Of a stretch of DNA of 64,000 bases, positions 27,863-38,526 are shown piece by piece. The stretch covers positions 2,295,001-2,359,000 of the forward strand of contig NZ_CP125619.1 of NCBI RefSeq assembly GCF_030053115.1. Reading direction: 5' to 3'. Numbering within the stretch: position 1 is the first letter of the stretch; each line of letters starts with the position of its first letter. This stretch comes from Pseudomonas svalbardensis. Its GTDB lineage: Bacteria; Pseudomonadota; Gammaproteobacteria; Pseudomonadales; Pseudomonadaceae. The notes beneath the pieces are model-generated. The model ran no database searches and was not told where the DNA came from. It saw nothing but the letters and a program-made list of their open reading frames with translations. A program made the translations under genes and the position numbers.

Positions 27863-28057
27863 TCAGGGAGTCTGCGGTTTGTCTGGAGCGGTGAGGCCAG
27901 CCTGAATGCGCTGATAGATTTCTTCGCGATGAACCGCAACGTCTTTCGGGGCATTGATGCCAATTCTGACTTGCTGGCCGCTAACGCCCAGAATGGTGAT
28001 CGTAATGTCATCACCAATATTTATGCTTTCACCGACTTTGCGGGTGAGTATCAGCAT
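27863..28057 (-). CDS. rsmE: CsrA-family RNA-binding regulator RsmE
   Basis: A 64-residue CsrA/Rsm protein. Dimeric CsrA-fold proteins bind GGA motifs in mRNA leaders and block translation; in fluorescent pseudomonads the GacA-controlled small RNAs titrate them. The sequence [18 protein letters not shown], the [16 protein letters not shown] core with the RNA-contacting arginine, and the long [11 protein letters not shown] tail match RsmE rather than the shorter RsmA type. AAGGAG precedes the ATG. The gene stands alone. Rsm proteins control secondary metabolism, often including siderophores, but no direct link here is shown. Confidence 0.93.
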   Translation of the reverse strand: MLILTRKVGESINIGDDITITILGVSGQQVRIGINAPKDVAVHREEIYQRIQAGLTAPDKPQTP

Positions 28058-28307
28058 GGTCTTCTCCTTGATTGCTTTGTAGGGCACCTGATTCGGACAG
28101 TGCAGAGGTCGGTGGTATGTATAGATTAGTGCGAAGTCTCACGGTTTGGGTGCCTCTTTCTGACGCGCAGATGCTGCATTAATTCCCAAGGCGTAACTAT
28201 ACAGAGGCCGCAACCATCATTCTCGTTGTTTTCAGCCCATTTTGCGGCACTCGGGAAGTATTCATGGATGCTAAAATCGCCGCTTTAAGCATTTTGAGGG
28301 AAGCGTT

Positions 28308-28673
28308 GTGCGCAAAATGGTCTTGGTAATCGCGGTACTGGCGCTGGCGGGATGCGGTGAGGGCAAGCGTGTTGAGGCGCAAAAGCCGCAATCGGCAGCT
28401 GCGGCTGCACCTTCGGTGGTATCCGCGCCACAATGGGATCTCGAAGTTCGAGGCGAAACACCTCAGGCGGTCAGCGATTTGAGCGGCTGGCTGATTGAGC
28501 ACAGTTTTGTTTCCAATATCGTCAAGGAAAATGGAAAGACCCGGATTCTGCTCGGGCCATTCAGTTCGAAAGCAGAGGCCGAGGCCAAACAGACAGAAGT
28601 GCGCGCGGCGCTCACCCGCGCGAAGAAACAGAACATCGAATTGCTGGTCGTCGAACGTCCATTGACCCAGTAA
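28308..28673 (+). CDS. SPOR-domain lipoprotein
   Basis: A 121-residue predicted lipoprotein with lipobox LALAGC (C16), a short alanine/glutamine-rich linker, and a C-terminal SPOR-type domain (about residues 42-116, with RILLGPFSSKAEAEA). SPOR domains bind denuded peptidoglycan at the division site. The start is GTG 28308, giving a normal signal peptide (MRKMVLVIAVLALAG). Confidence 0.75.
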   Translation: MRKMVLVIAVLALAGCGEGKRVEAQKPQSAAAAAPSVVSAPQWDLEVRGETPQAVSDLSGWLIEHSFVSNIVKENGKTRILLGPFSSKAEAEAKQTEVRAALTRAKKQNIELLVVERPLTQ

Positions 28674-28773
28674 CGGTCGTATCCAGGGGGCTTTCGACGG
28701 AACGCCTTAAAGGGGATCCACATTGACTCGTTTCTAGACGTAGTCACTGTCGATTCCCTGTAGGAGTTCCCCC

Positions 28774-29685
28774 ATGGCCTCCGCCACCCCTTACAAAATA
28801 TTCGACGCAGTCCTGCGCCACAAAAAGATGCGGAGTCCTCATTTGATGCGCGTCACTCTGGCCGGTCCGATGGTTACCGAAATGGCGACCTGGTCACCCG
28901 ACCAGCGCGTGAAGCTGTTCTTTCCGGCTGTGGACGGTTCGCCTGCCAGGCTCTCTCATGGCGATGACTGGTACGCACGTTACCGCTCGATGCCGGTTGC
29001 CCAGCGCCCGGCGATGCGCACTTACACCATCCGACATTTGCGTGCCGAGCAGGGCGAAGTGGACATCGACTTCGTGTTGCACGGCGAAACCGGACCCGCA
29101 TCCCGTTGGGCAATTCATGCAGCGGCGGGTGAACCGATCCAGATCGTCGCACCTGATCGCCAGATTTCGGCGCAAGACGCGGGCGGTTTCGAATGGAAGC
29201 CGCCTCAACAGCTCAAACATCTGTTACTGGTCGCCGATGCCACGGCTTTACCCGCGGCGCTCGGCATTCTGGATGAGCTGGCAGCGCTTGCCGTACCACC
29301 GATAACCCAGGCGTTTTTTGAAGTAGACAGTGTGGACGATGCGTTGCCGGTTCCTGACTGGCCCGGACTTTCGGTGGAGTGGCTGATTCGAGATCACGCC
29401 ACCGTGACTGGAGCGGGTTCGCTGATGACCGACGCGGTCCGTCGGGCCATTCTGCCGTCATCCTCTTCGAAAGCATTCGAAACGGTGGAACTGGCGGAAG
29501 TCGATGTCGACGAAGACATGCTCTGGGAAACGTCCGAGTCTGTCGGTGATGGCTTCTACGGCTGGGTCGCCGGGGAAACGGTTGCAGTGATGAGTCTGCG
29601 CAAATACTTGATCAAGGAATGCGGCATTGCCAAGGAATCACTCAACCTCATGGGCTATTGGCGCTACAACAAAGTGGGCGGTTAG
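28774..29685 (+). CDS. Siderophore-interacting protein (SIP-type ferric reductase)
   Basis: A 303-residue FAD-binding SIP family protein (ViuB/YqjH group) that reduces ferric siderophores in the cytoplasm with NAD(P)H. The flavin motif is RTYTIR (residues 82-87), followed by DIDFVLHG and SRWAIHAAAGE. The C-terminal half has HLLLVADATALPA and ends with LNLMGYWRYNKVGG, a typical SIP C-terminus. It is a separate transcription unit 5 kb from the siderophore operon, with its own strong terminator. It may act on the same or other ferric chelates. Confidence 0.88.
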   Translation: MASATPYKIFDAVLRHKKMRSPHLMRVTLAGPMVTEMATWSPDQRVKLFFPAVDGSPARLSHGDDWYARYRSMPVAQRPAMRTYTIRHLRAEQGEVDIDFVLHGETGPASRWAIHAAAGEPIQIVAPDRQISAQDAGGFEWKPPQQLKHLLLVADATALPAALGILDELAALAVPPITQAFFEVDSVDDALPVPDWPGLSVEWLIRDHATVTGAGSLMTDAVRRAILPSSSSKAFETVELAEVDVDEDMLWETSESVGDGFYGWVAGETVAVMSLRKYLIKECGIAKESLNLMGYWRYNKVGG

Positions 29686-29691
29686 AAACGA

Positions 29692-29730
29692 ACAAAGGCC
29701 TCGGGCATTAAACCCGAGGCCTTTGTGTTT
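29692..29730 (+). terminator. Terminator between the SIP gene and endA (convergent)
   Basis: A perfect 14-bp stem (29692-29705 with 29713-29726) with a 7-base loop and a short T-rich tail separates the two convergent genes and can serve both. Confidence 0.85.
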
Positions 29731-29741
29731 TCAGCGTGCAC

Positions 29742-30431
29742 TTAACCGCAGGCTTTCATATCGACCGGGCCGACAAACTCGTTGCCGCGTCCCATGACGC
29801 ACGCCACGCTTTGGTTGCGCTGTCGTTCCCAGGCCTCTACCGGATAGGTTTTGTTCCAGGCTTCGTACAGTTGTCGATCCTGTTTCGACAGGCGCAGACC
29901 GTACTGCTTGCTCATGTAGAAATACGTTCGAGCGATCATGCCGCGTATGGACGGGCGGGGCATGACCTTCTTCGCCTTGAAGTCGACCTGAGTCAGGCAC
30001 GAGCCATATTGGCCCGACTGCACCGGCAACCAGCCGAAACTGAAGTTGCTGCGATCGCCATTCACCTCACCAATGCTCGGCACCAGGTTGTGCAGGTCGG
30101 CTTCGGCCTTCTGGTAGGTCGGATCGTAACGCGTGCAGTTCTTGCGCCCACCATCTTGCCAGCACTGACGCTGATGGCCGATCTGCCAGGCCGGAACAAT
30201 GTGCTCCCACTCGATGCGGGCAGCGCGCTTCGCGTTTTTGCGCGGTACGTAACCGCAGGCTGCGAGGTTGATTTTGTTGCCGGTGTATTTGCACCCGCAA
30301 TAGAACTCTGTGGATTGCGGTGCGTAGAGCTTCCAGGCAACTTTCTTGGCTTCGTTGAAGGTGCGTGGGGCGCCAGCCTGGGCGCCGAGGGTGATGAACA
30401 AAAACAGCAAAGCAAACCAGCGGACACTCAT
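29742..30431 (-). CDS. endA: Endonuclease I (secreted/periplasmic)
   Basis: A 229-residue endonuclease I (EndA/Dns family), a non-specific DNase. It has a signal peptide (WFALLFLFITLGAQAGA), the active-site segment RIEWEHIVPAW near residue 85, ADLHNLVPSIGEVNGDRSNF near residue 123, and eight or more cysteines for disulfides. I start at ATG 30431, directly before the signal peptide; the longer opening to 30545 would bury it inside the upstream gene. A 4-base gap to the DUF1654-like gene suggests cotranscription. Confidence 0.88.
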   Translation of the reverse strand: MSVRWFALLFLFITLGAQAGAPRTFNEAKKVAWKLYAPQSTEFYCGCKYTGNKINLAACGYVPRKNAKRAARIEWEHIVPAWQIGHQRQCWQDGGRKNCTRYDPTYQKAEADLHNLVPSIGEVNGDRSNFSFGWLPVQSGQYGSCLTQVDFKAKKVMPRPSIRGMIARTYFYMSKQYGLRLSKQDRQLYEAWNKTYPVEAWERQRNQSVACVMGRGNEFVGPVDMKACG

Positions 30432-30435
30432 TGAC

Positions 30436-30675
30436 TCAATCTTCCTTCGGCACAACCCAAAAAATCTGCACACCGCCATCGTCGCGATAGGCGAGGGTGA
30501 CGTTGTCGTTCTCGTCGATTTCTTCGAGCAATTGTTCCCACTCATCCACAGGTTCGTCCGGTAGACGGAAGATCAAGGCTGCTTTGGCTTTTTGAGCGGT
30601 AGGGGAATTGATGATTTTTTGAACGCGCATACCCATGCGTGCATAGGAGTCAGGAGAGGCAGAGGTGTTGGCCAC
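30436..30675 (-). CDS. DUF1654-like small protein
   Basis: A 79-residue protein starting at GTG 30675, with AAGGA 7 bases upstream. It has SYARMGMRVQKIINSP near the N-terminus and an acidic C-terminal part (DEWEQLLEEIDENDNV). This resembles the Pseudomonas DUF1654 family of unknown function. It sits directly upstream of endA in the same transcript. Confidence 0.65.
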   Translation of the reverse strand: MANTSASPDSYARMGMRVQKIINSPTAQKAKAALIFRLPDEPVDEWEQLLEEIDENDNVTLAYRDDGGVQIFWVVPKED

Positions 30676-30831
30676 GGAATTATCCTTATTAAGCTGTACG
30701 TGCATACAGTATTTAGCTGTAAGCATTTTCGCAACTACTTAAAATTCAAGAAAATCCTCTGACAGCAATTTTTTCCGTTTGGTGTAGGACGAATGGAAAA
30801 TTTTTATCGAAATATCGGAAGGGGGTGTGAG

Positions 30832-30887
30832 CCACTCGCCTGGGTTGGCGAGTGGTGAAAGCAGTGCCCGACCGGAACCGGTCGGGC
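30832..30887 (-). terminator. Two hairpins downstream of the asparaginase gene
   Basis: Inverted repeats at 30866-30887 (10-bp stem, GCCCGACCGG and its complement) and 30832-30855 (9-bp stem) follow the minus-strand asparaginase stop by 9 and 41 bases. Neither has a T-run, so termination is uncertain. Confidence 0.45.
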
Positions 30888-30896
30888 GAGGGCGAA

Positions 30897-32336
<1,440 letters not shown>

Positions 32337-32798
32337 ATGTCGTTATCCATTGGTATCCCAAACGCCGCAGGCGTCACCATCGGCGGCAAGTCCGCCGCTT
32401 CGATTCAAGCGTTGAGCGATCAGACGGTCGATGCCGCGAATCAAGCGTTGGGTGCGAAGGAAAGCGACAGCAAGCAAGTCAGAACCGGCGCTGTGGGCCT
32501 GGATAAAAGTGCGGAGGCGTCGACTGAAGCGGGTGACGCCGACAACGCCTCGGTGGCGCAAAAGGTTTTGCTCAAGCGTCTGAAAGAACTGCAAGAGCAG
32601 TTGCGTCAGCAACAGCAACAATTGGCGGCGGCCCAATCGGCGTCTTACCCGACGCCTGAAGCCAAGGCCACCGTGGTGATGGCGATTCAGGGGCAAATGG
32701 CCGACACCACTGCCGCAATACTGGAAACGGCCAACAGCCTTTACAAGGAAATGGCCAAGAGCTCCAGTACCGGATCGGTAGTCAACACGACGGTATGA
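32337..32798 (+). CDS. Coiled-coil protein of unknown function
   Basis: A 153-residue protein starting at ATG 32337 behind AGGAG. The N-terminus is small-residue rich (IPNAAGVTIGGKSAASIQ). Residues about 73-105 form a strong coiled coil with a glutamine tract (LKELQEQLRQQQQQL). There is no signal peptide or membrane span. Unrecognised; the layout recalls small exported or envelope-associated proteins of pseudomonads, but that is a guess. Confidence 0.6.
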   Translation: MSLSIGIPNAAGVTIGGKSAASIQALSDQTVDAANQALGAKESDSKQVRTGAVGLDKSAEASTEAGDADNASVAQKVLLKRLKELQEQLRQQQQQLAAAQSASYPTPEAKATVVMAIQGQMADTTAAILETANSLYKEMAKSSSTGSVVNTTV

Positions 32799-32848
32799 CA
32801 TGAATGCCGGCATTTGCGGTTTCCCCCGCAAAACGGTTTTTCTGGTCG

Positions 32849-32877
32849 TTGACAAATGTCGGCAGGGTTCGCATAGT
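32849..32877 (+). promoter_or_regulatory. Sigma-70 promoter of the ribose operon
   Basis: TTGACA at 32849-32854 and CATAGT at 32872-32877 with an ideal 17-base spacer. The expected start point, near 32884, abuts the palindromic operator. Confidence 0.7.
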
Positions 32878-32885
32878 TCGGTCTA

Positions 32886-32899
32886 CGCAAACGTTTGCG
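32886..32899. promoter_or_regulatory. LacI-type operator, probable RbsR site
   Basis: The perfect 14-base palindrome CGCAAACGTTTGCG has the central CG and AAACGTTT core typical of LacI-family regulators. It sits at the predicted transcription start, where a repressor would block initiation. The operon encodes its own LacI-type protein at 36532. Confidence 0.8.
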
Positions 32900-32990
32900 C
32901 GGCGCTCCCGGTGGTTTCCATCAGTGAGCGCAATGAAGCCTACGCCAGCGCAAGCGTTGCTCACAATAATCATAAGATCGGAGTAAACCC

Positions 32991-33944
32991 ATGAAGCTGC
33001 CATTCGCTGGACGTCTTCTCGCTGTCGCTATGCTGACTGCCGCATCCGTCGCGTTACCCGTCTCTTCGGCCTTCGCCGAGACTGAAAAACCCAAAGTCGC
33101 GCTGGTCATGAAATCCCTGGCCAATGAATTCTTCCTGACCATGGAAGACGGCGCCAAGGCCTATCAGAAAGACCACTCCGGCGATTTCGAGCTGATCTCC
33201 AACGGCATCAAAGACGAAACCGACACGGCTGGCCAGACACGCATCGTCGAGCAAATGATTCTGGCCAAGGTCAATGCGCTGGTCATCGCACCGGCTGACT
33301 CCAAGGCCATGGTCCCTGTGATCAAGAAAGCCATCGATGCCGGTATCACCGTGATCAACATCGACAACCAGTTGGACCCGGCTGTGGTCAAAAGCAAAAA
33401 CATCACCGTACCGTTCGTAGGCCCGGATAACCGCAAAGGCGCGCGTCTGGTGGGCGAGTACCTGGCCAAGCAACTGAAAGCCGGAGACGAAGTCGGCATC
33501 ATCGAAGGCGTTTCAACCACCACCAACGCACAGCAAAGAACCGCAGGCTTCAAGGATGCGATGGAAGCGGCGCAGATCAAGGTCGTCTCTTTGCAGTCCG
33601 GTGACTGGGAAATCGACAAAGGCAACAAGGTTGCTGCCTCGATCCTCAGCGAATACCCGCAAGTCAAAGCCCTGCTGGCCGGTAATGACAGCATGGCCGT
33701 CGGCGCAGTATCCGCCGTGCGCGCAGCGGGCAAGGCCGGCAAGGTGCAAGTGGTCGGTTACGACAACATCAACGCCATCAAGCCAATGCTCAAGGATGGC
33801 CGCGTTCTGGCCACCGCTGACCAGTTTGCAGCCAGGCAAGCCGTGTTTGGCATCGAAACTGCGCTGAAGATCATCAAGGGTGAGAAAGTCGACAGCGGCA
33901 CCAATGGCGTGATCGAAACTCCGGTAGAGCTGGTCACCAAGTAG
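32991..33944 (+). CDS. rbsB: Ribose ABC transporter, periplasmic binding protein
   Basis: A 317-residue type I sugar-binding protein. The signal peptide ends near SSAFA-ET. Fold and ligand segments include KVALVMKSLANEFF, NALVIAPADSKAM, NQLDPAVV, AQQRTAGFKDAM and GNDSMAVGA, as in RbsB. It captures ribose in the periplasm for RbsAC. ATG 32991 follows GGAG and heads a seven-gene operon. A strong hairpin between rbsB and rbsA may keep its mRNA level above that of the membrane genes. Confidence 0.92.
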   Translation: MKLPFAGRLLAVAMLTAASVALPVSSAFAETEKPKVALVMKSLANEFFLTMEDGAKAYQKDHSGDFELISNGIKDETDTAGQTRIVEQMILAKVNALVIAPADSKAMVPVIKKAIDAGITVINIDNQLDPAVVKSKNITVPFVGPDNRKGARLVGEYLAKQLKAGDEVGIIEGVSTTTNAQQRTAGFKDAMEAAQIKVVSLQSGDWEIDKGNKVAASILSEYPQVKALLAGNDSMAVGAVSAVRAAGKAGKVQVVGYDNINAIKPMLKDGRVLATADQFAARQAVFGIETALKIIKGEKVDSGTNGVIETPVELVTK

Positions 33945-33963
33945 GCCTTCTGGCGACACAACG

Positions 33964-33987
33964 GTGCTCGCCCGTCCGGGCGAGCAC
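33964..33987 (+). other. mRNA hairpin between rbsB and rbsA
   Basis: A perfect 11-bp stem GTGCTCGCCCG with its complement and a 2-base centre, without a T-run, 13 bases before rbsA. Such hairpins after binding-protein genes usually stabilise the upstream message. Confidence 0.6.
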
Positions 33988-34000
33988 ATGGAGAGTTTTT

Positions 34001-35554
34001 ATGTCAGTTTCTGCCCCGAATGCTGTCCTCTCGGTCAGCGGTATCGGCAAGACCTACGCCCAACCGGTCCTGACCGGCATCAACCTGACGCTGATGCGCG
34101 GTGAAGTGCTGGCGCTGACCGGCGAAAACGGCGCGGGAAAAAGCACGCTGTCGAAGATCATCGGCGGGCTGGTCACACCGACCACCGGCCACATGCAATT
34201 CCAGGGGCAGGATTACCGCCCCGCAAGCCGTACCCAGGCCGAAGACCTCGGCATCCGCATGGTGATGCAGGAACTCAATCTGTTGCCGACCCTGTCGGTG
34301 GCTGAAAACCTGTTTCTCGACAACCTGCCAAGCAATGGCGGCTGGATCAGTCGCAAGCAATTGCGCAAGGCTGCGATCGAAGCCATGGCCCAGGTCGGCC
34401 TCGACGCGATTGACCCGGACACGCTGGTGGGCGAATTGGGCATTGGACACCAGCAAATGGTGGAGATCGCCCGCAACCTGATCGGCGATTGCCACGTGCT
34501 GATCCTCGACGAACCGACTGCGATGTTGACGAATCGGGAAGTCGAGATGTTGTTCGAGCAAATCACTCGTCTGCAAGCTCGCGGCGTGTCGATCATCTAT
34601 ATCTCGCACCGTCTCGAAGAGCTGGCGCGGGTCGCCCAGCGTATTGCGGTACTGCGCGATGGCAACCTGGTTTGCGTCGAGCCGATGGCCAATTACAACA
34701 GCGAGCAACTGGTGACGCTGATGGTCGGTCGTGAACTCGGCGAACACATCGACATGGGGCCGCGCAAGATCGGCGCTCCAGCCTTGACGGTCAAAGGGCT
34801 GACCCGTTCCGACAAGGTCTGCGACGTGTCCTTCGAGGTGCGTGCCGGCGAGATCTACGGAATTTCCGGTTTGATCGGGGCAGGGCGCACCGAGTTGCTG
34901 CGGCTGATTTTCGGTGCTGATACTGCAGACAGCGGCACGGTTGCGCTCGGTTCGCCAGCACAGATCGTCAGTATCCGTTCGCCGGCTGACGCGGTCGGTC
35001 ATGGCATTGCCCTGATCACTGAAGACCGCAAGGGCGAAGGCCTGCTGCTGACCCAATCGATCAGCGCGAATATTGCCTTGGGCAATATGCCGGTGATTTC
35101 CAGCGGTGGCTTCGTCAACAATGGTGACGAGATGGCGCTTGCCCAGCGTCAGATCGACGCCATGCGCATCCGCAGTTCCAGCCCGACGCAACTTGTGTCG
35201 GAACTGTCCGGCGGCAACCAACAGAAAGTCGTGATTGGCCGGTGGCTTGAGCGTGATTGCTCGGTGATGCTGTTCGACGAGCCAACGCGTGGCATCGACG
35301 TCGGCGCCAAGTTTGACATTTATGCCTTGCTCGGTGAGCTGACCCGTCAAGGCAAAGCGCTTGTGGTGGTGTCCAGCGACCTGCGTGAGCTGATGTTGAT
35401 CTGCGACCGCATTGGCGTGCTCTCGGCGGGGCGTCTGATCGACACCTTTGAGCGTGACAGCTGGACCCAGGATGATTTGCTTGCCGCCGCGTTCGCCGGC
35501 TACCAAAAACGTGATGCGTTGCTCAACGAAGCAGCGCCTAGGGATCTCGCATGA
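34001..35554 (+). CDS. rbsA: Ribose ABC transporter, duplicated ATPase
   Basis: A 517-residue sugar ABC ATPase with two nucleotide-binding domains. The first has Walker A GENGAGKSTL (about residue 42), a signature in GIGHQQMVEIARNL and Walker B VLILDEPTAML. The second has the degenerate Walker A GLIGAGRTEL near residue 290, the signature LSGGNQQKVVIGRWL and MLFDEPTRGIDVGAK. This pattern is normal for RbsA/MglA. GGAGAG precedes ATG 34001. It overlaps rbsC by 4 bases. Confidence 0.94.
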   Translation: MSVSAPNAVLSVSGIGKTYAQPVLTGINLTLMRGEVLALTGENGAGKSTLSKIIGGLVTPTTGHMQFQGQDYRPASRTQAEDLGIRMVMQELNLLPTLSVAENLFLDNLPSNGGWISRKQLRKAAIEAMAQVGLDAIDPDTLVGELGIGHQQMVEIARNLIGDCHVLILDEPTAMLTNREVEMLFEQITRLQARGVSIIYISHRLEELARVAQRIAVLRDGNLVCVEPMANYNSEQLVTLMVGRELGEHIDMGPRKIGAPALTVKGLTRSDKVCDVSFEVRAGEIYGISGLIGAGRTELLRLIFGADTADSGTVALGSPAQIVSIRSPADAVGHGIALITEDRKGEGLLLTQSISANIALGNMPVISSGGFVNNGDEMALAQRQIDAMRIRSSSPTQLVSELSGGNQQKVVIGRWLERDCSVMLFDEPTRGIDVGAKFDIYALLGELTRQGKALVVVSSDLRELMLICDRIGVLSAGRLIDTFERDSWTQDDLLAAAFAGYQKRDALLNEAAPRDLA

Positions 35555-36528
35555 ATACTGCAGTGACTGCCGGCAAACGTAGTGGCAACTTTTACGGCCT
35601 CGGTACCTATCTGGGGCTGGCCGGTGCCTTGCTGGCAATGGTTGCGCTGTTCTCGGTTCTGAGCAGCCATTTCCTGTCCTATGACACCTTCAGCACCCTG
35701 GCCAACCAGATTCCGGATTTGATGGTGCTGGCGGTCGGCATGACGTTCGTGTTGATCATCGGCGGCATCGACCTGTCAGTGGGCTCGGTGCTCGCGCTCG
35801 CGGCGTCAACGGTCAGCGTGGCGATTCTCGGTTGGGGCTGGAGCGTATTACCTGCGGCGTTACTCGGAATGGCGGCGGCAGCACTGGCCGGGACCATTAC
35901 GGGTTCGATCACTGTGGCGTGGCGGATTCCGTCATTCATTGTGTCCCTCGGTGTGCTGGAAATGGCCCGCGGTGTGGCGTATCAGATGACCGGATCGCGC
36001 ACGGCCTACATCGGTGATGCCTTCGCCTGGTTGTCCAACCCGATCGCCTTCGGCATCTCGCCGTCGTTCATCATTGCCTTGCTGATCATCTTCATTGCCC
36101 AGGCAGTGCTGACGCGTACCGTGTTCGGTCGTTACCTGATCGGCATCGGCACCAACGAAGAGGCGGTGCGTCTGGCAGGGATCAATCCGAAGCCCTACAA
36201 GATCCTGGTATTCAGTCTGATGGGGCTGCTGGCCGGTATTGCTGCGCTGTTCCAGATTTCCCGTCTGGAAGCAGCGGATCCGAATGCCGGCTCCGGGCTG
36301 GAGTTGCAAGTGATTGCAGCGGTCGTGATCGGAGGCACTAGTTTGATGGGTGGCCGCGGTTCGGTCATCAGCACGTTCTTCGGAGTTCTGATCATTTCCG
36401 TGTTGGCGGCCGGTCTGGCACAGATCGGCGCGACCGAACCGACCAAACGCATCATCACCGGTGCTGTCATCGTGGTGGCGGTGGTGCTTGATACTTATCG
36501 CAGTCAGCGCGCAAGCCGGCGGACCTGA
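35551..36528 (+). CDS. rbsC: Ribose ABC transporter permease
   Basis: A 325-residue BPD_transp_2 family permease with about 8-10 membrane helices, including LMVLAVGMTFVLIIGGIDLSVGS near residue 55 and the coupling segment GTNEEAVRLAGINPK near residue 205. It forms the homodimeric channel for RbsA. The ATG overlaps the rbsA stop (ATGA), and rbsR begins 3 bases after its stop. Confidence 0.94.
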   Translation: MNTAVTAGKRSGNFYGLGTYLGLAGALLAMVALFSVLSSHFLSYDTFSTLANQIPDLMVLAVGMTFVLIIGGIDLSVGSVLALAASTVSVAILGWGWSVLPAALLGMAAAALAGTITGSITVAWRIPSFIVSLGVLEMARGVAYQMTGSRTAYIGDAFAWLSNPIAFGISPSFIIALLIIFIAQAVLTRTVFGRYLIGIGTNEEAVRLAGINPKPYKILVFSLMGLLAGIAALFQISRLEAADPNAGSGLELQVIAAVVIGGTSLMGGRGSVISTFFGVLIISVLAAGLAQIGATEPTKRIITGAVIVVAVVLDTYRSQRASRRT

Positions 36529-36531
36529 GTC

Positions 36532-37551
36532 ATGGCAACAATCAAGGATGTGGCGGCACTCGCGGGTATTTCCTACACCACGGTTTCTCACGTGGTGAAC
36601 AAAACCCGGCCGGTGAGCGAAGAGGTGCGGGTCAAGGTTGAGGCCGCGATCAAAACTCTCGACTACGTGCCCAGTGCCGTGGCCCGGTCTCTCAAAGCCA
36701 AAACCACGGCGACCATCGGTCTGCTGGTGCCCAACAGCCTCAACCCGTACTTCGCCGAACTGGCGCGCGGCATCGAGGATTACTGCGAGCGTAATGGCTA
36801 CTGCGTGATTCTCTGTAACTCCGATGACAACCCGGACAAGCAACGTAGCTACCTGCGCGTACTGCTGGAAAAGCGCATCGACGGGCTGATCGTCGCTTCG
36901 GCTGGCGGTGACGCGGGGCTGGCAGAAGGTCTGGCGGGTGTGCGTACGCCGATGGTGATCGTTGACCGTGGACTGGAAGGTGTGAATGCCGATCTGGTGC
37001 GAATCGATCACGAATACGGCGCCTATCTGGCGACCCGCCACCTTCTGGAATTGGGGCATCGAGACATTGCCACCATTGGCGGCCCGGCGAGTACCAGCGT
37101 GGCGCAGATGCGTCTGGCCGGTTATTGCCGTGCCCTAAAAGAGGCGGGTGTCGAAGTATCCCGCGAGCGCATGCTGGAAAGCGACTTCACTAGCACCGGC
37201 GGCTACAACGCCGCCGCGATACTGCTGGAAAAGAACCCGCCGAGCGCGATCTTTGCCGGTAACGACATGATTGGCATCGGTGTGCTGCGAGCGGCGGCCG
37301 AGCGCAATATTCGCGTGCCGACGGAGCTGTCAGTGATCGGCTTCGACGATATTCAGATGAGCCGCTATGTGTACCCGGCGCTGACCACCGTGGGGCAGTC
37401 GATCCTGCAACTCGGCGAGATGGCGGCCGAAGTGCTTTTAAGAAGAATCGCCACACCGGATATGGCCACCGATCAACGGATCGTGACGCCCAGTATTGTC
37501 TTGCGGGAGTCGACTGCGCCGCTGGCCGGCGTGTTCGCCCAGTTCCGTTGA
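36532..37551 (+). CDS. rbsR: LacI-family ribose operon regulator
   Basis: A 339-residue LacI/GalR repressor. The N-terminal HTH is ATIKDVAALAGISYTTVSHVVN, followed by the hinge helix VPSAVARSLKAK and a periplasmic-binding-type effector domain (IGLLVPNSLNPYFAEL, IFAGNDMIGIGVLRA). It lies inside the operon, so it probably controls its own synthesis by binding the palindrome at 32886-32899 and releasing it with ribose. Confidence 0.92.
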   Translation: MATIKDVAALAGISYTTVSHVVNKTRPVSEEVRVKVEAAIKTLDYVPSAVARSLKAKTTATIGLLVPNSLNPYFAELARGIEDYCERNGYCVILCNSDDNPDKQRSYLRVLLEKRIDGLIVASAGGDAGLAEGLAGVRTPMVIVDRGLEGVNADLVRIDHEYGAYLATRHLLELGHRDIATIGGPASTSVAQMRLAGYCRALKEAGVEVSRERMLESDFTSTGGYNAAAILLEKNPPSAIFAGNDMIGIGVLRAAAERNIRVPTELSVIGFDDIQMSRYVYPALTTVGQSILQLGEMAAEVLLRRIATPDMATDQRIVTPSIVLRESTAPLAGVFAQFR

Positions 37552-37608
37552 AATTGAAAGCCGCTGGATCGAAAGCACCGCTGAAACAGAATTGATGAGT
37601 AGTGACGT

Positions 37609-38526
37609 ATGCCAGCAAAAGTAGTGGTTATAGGCAGCCTGAACATGGATCTGGTCACCCGGGCGCCACGGCTGCCCCGTGGCGGTGAAACGCTGATCGG
37701 CGAGTCGTTTGCTACGGTTTCCGGTGGCAAGGGCGCGAATCAGGCGGTCGCCGCGGCGAGGCTGGGGGCACAGGTGTCGATGGTCGGTTGCGTGGGCAGC
37801 GATGCCTACGGCGAAGAGCTGCGCGGGGCGCTGTTGGCCGAGCAGATCGATTGCCAGGCAGTCAGCACCGTCGACGATTCCAGTGGCGTAGCGTTGATCG
37901 TGGTCGATGACAACAGCCAGAACGCAATCGTGATCGTTGCCGGTGCCAACGGAGCGCTGACTCCAGAGGTGATTTGTCGTTTCGACGCAGTATTGCGGGC
38001 AGCGGACGTGATCATCTGTCAGCTGGAAATCCCGGATGCCACTGTCGGTCATGCGCTCAAGCGCGGCCGTGAGTTGGGTAAGACCGTGATCCTCAACCCG
38101 GCGCCGGCCAGCCGCCCACTGCCGGCGGACTGGTACGCGTCAATCGATTATCTGATTCCCAACGAAAGCGAGGCCTCGGCGCTGAGTGGTTTGCCAGTGG
38201 ATTCTCTGGCATCTGCCGAAACCGCTGCGACACGGCTGATCGCGATGGGTGCGGGTAAGGTCATCATCACCCTCGGTGCTCAAGGTTCGCTGTTTGCCAG
38301 CGGCAAAAGCTTCGAGCATTTCCCTGCGCCGAAGGTGAAGGCTGTCGATACCACGGCGGCTGGCGACACCTTCGTCGGTGGTTTCGCTGCCGCGCTGGCA
38401 GCCGGCAAAAGCGAAGCCGACGCGATCCGTTTCGGCCAGGTCGCCGCGGCGCTGTCGGTGACCCGTGCTGGCGCGCAACCCTCGATTCCCACCTTGTCCG
38501 ACGTACAGGCCTTTAAAGCACCATGA
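37609..38526 (+). CDS. rbsK: Ribokinase
   Basis: A 305-residue PfkB-family kinase that phosphorylates ribose at C5. It shows [20 protein letters not shown] at the N-terminus, the sugar-binding [15 protein letters not shown] (about residue 40) and the C-terminal anion hole and catalytic base in [13 protein letters not shown] (about residue 247). It begins 57 bases after rbsR and overlaps rbsD by 4 bases. Confidence 0.94.
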   Translation: MPAKVVVIGSLNMDLVTRAPRLPRGGETLIGESFATVSGGKGANQAVAAARLGAQVSMVGCVGSDAYGEELRGALLAEQIDCQAVSTVDDSSGVALIVVDDNSQNAIVIVAGANGALTPEVICRFDAVLRAADVIICQLEIPDATVGHALKRGRELGKTVILNPAPASRPLPADWYASIDYLIPNESEASALSGLPVDSLASAETAATRLIAMGAGKVIITLGAQGSLFASGKSFEHFPAPKVKAVDTTAAGDTFVGGFAAALAAGKSEADAIRFGQVAAALSVTRAGAQPSIPTLSDVQAFKAP

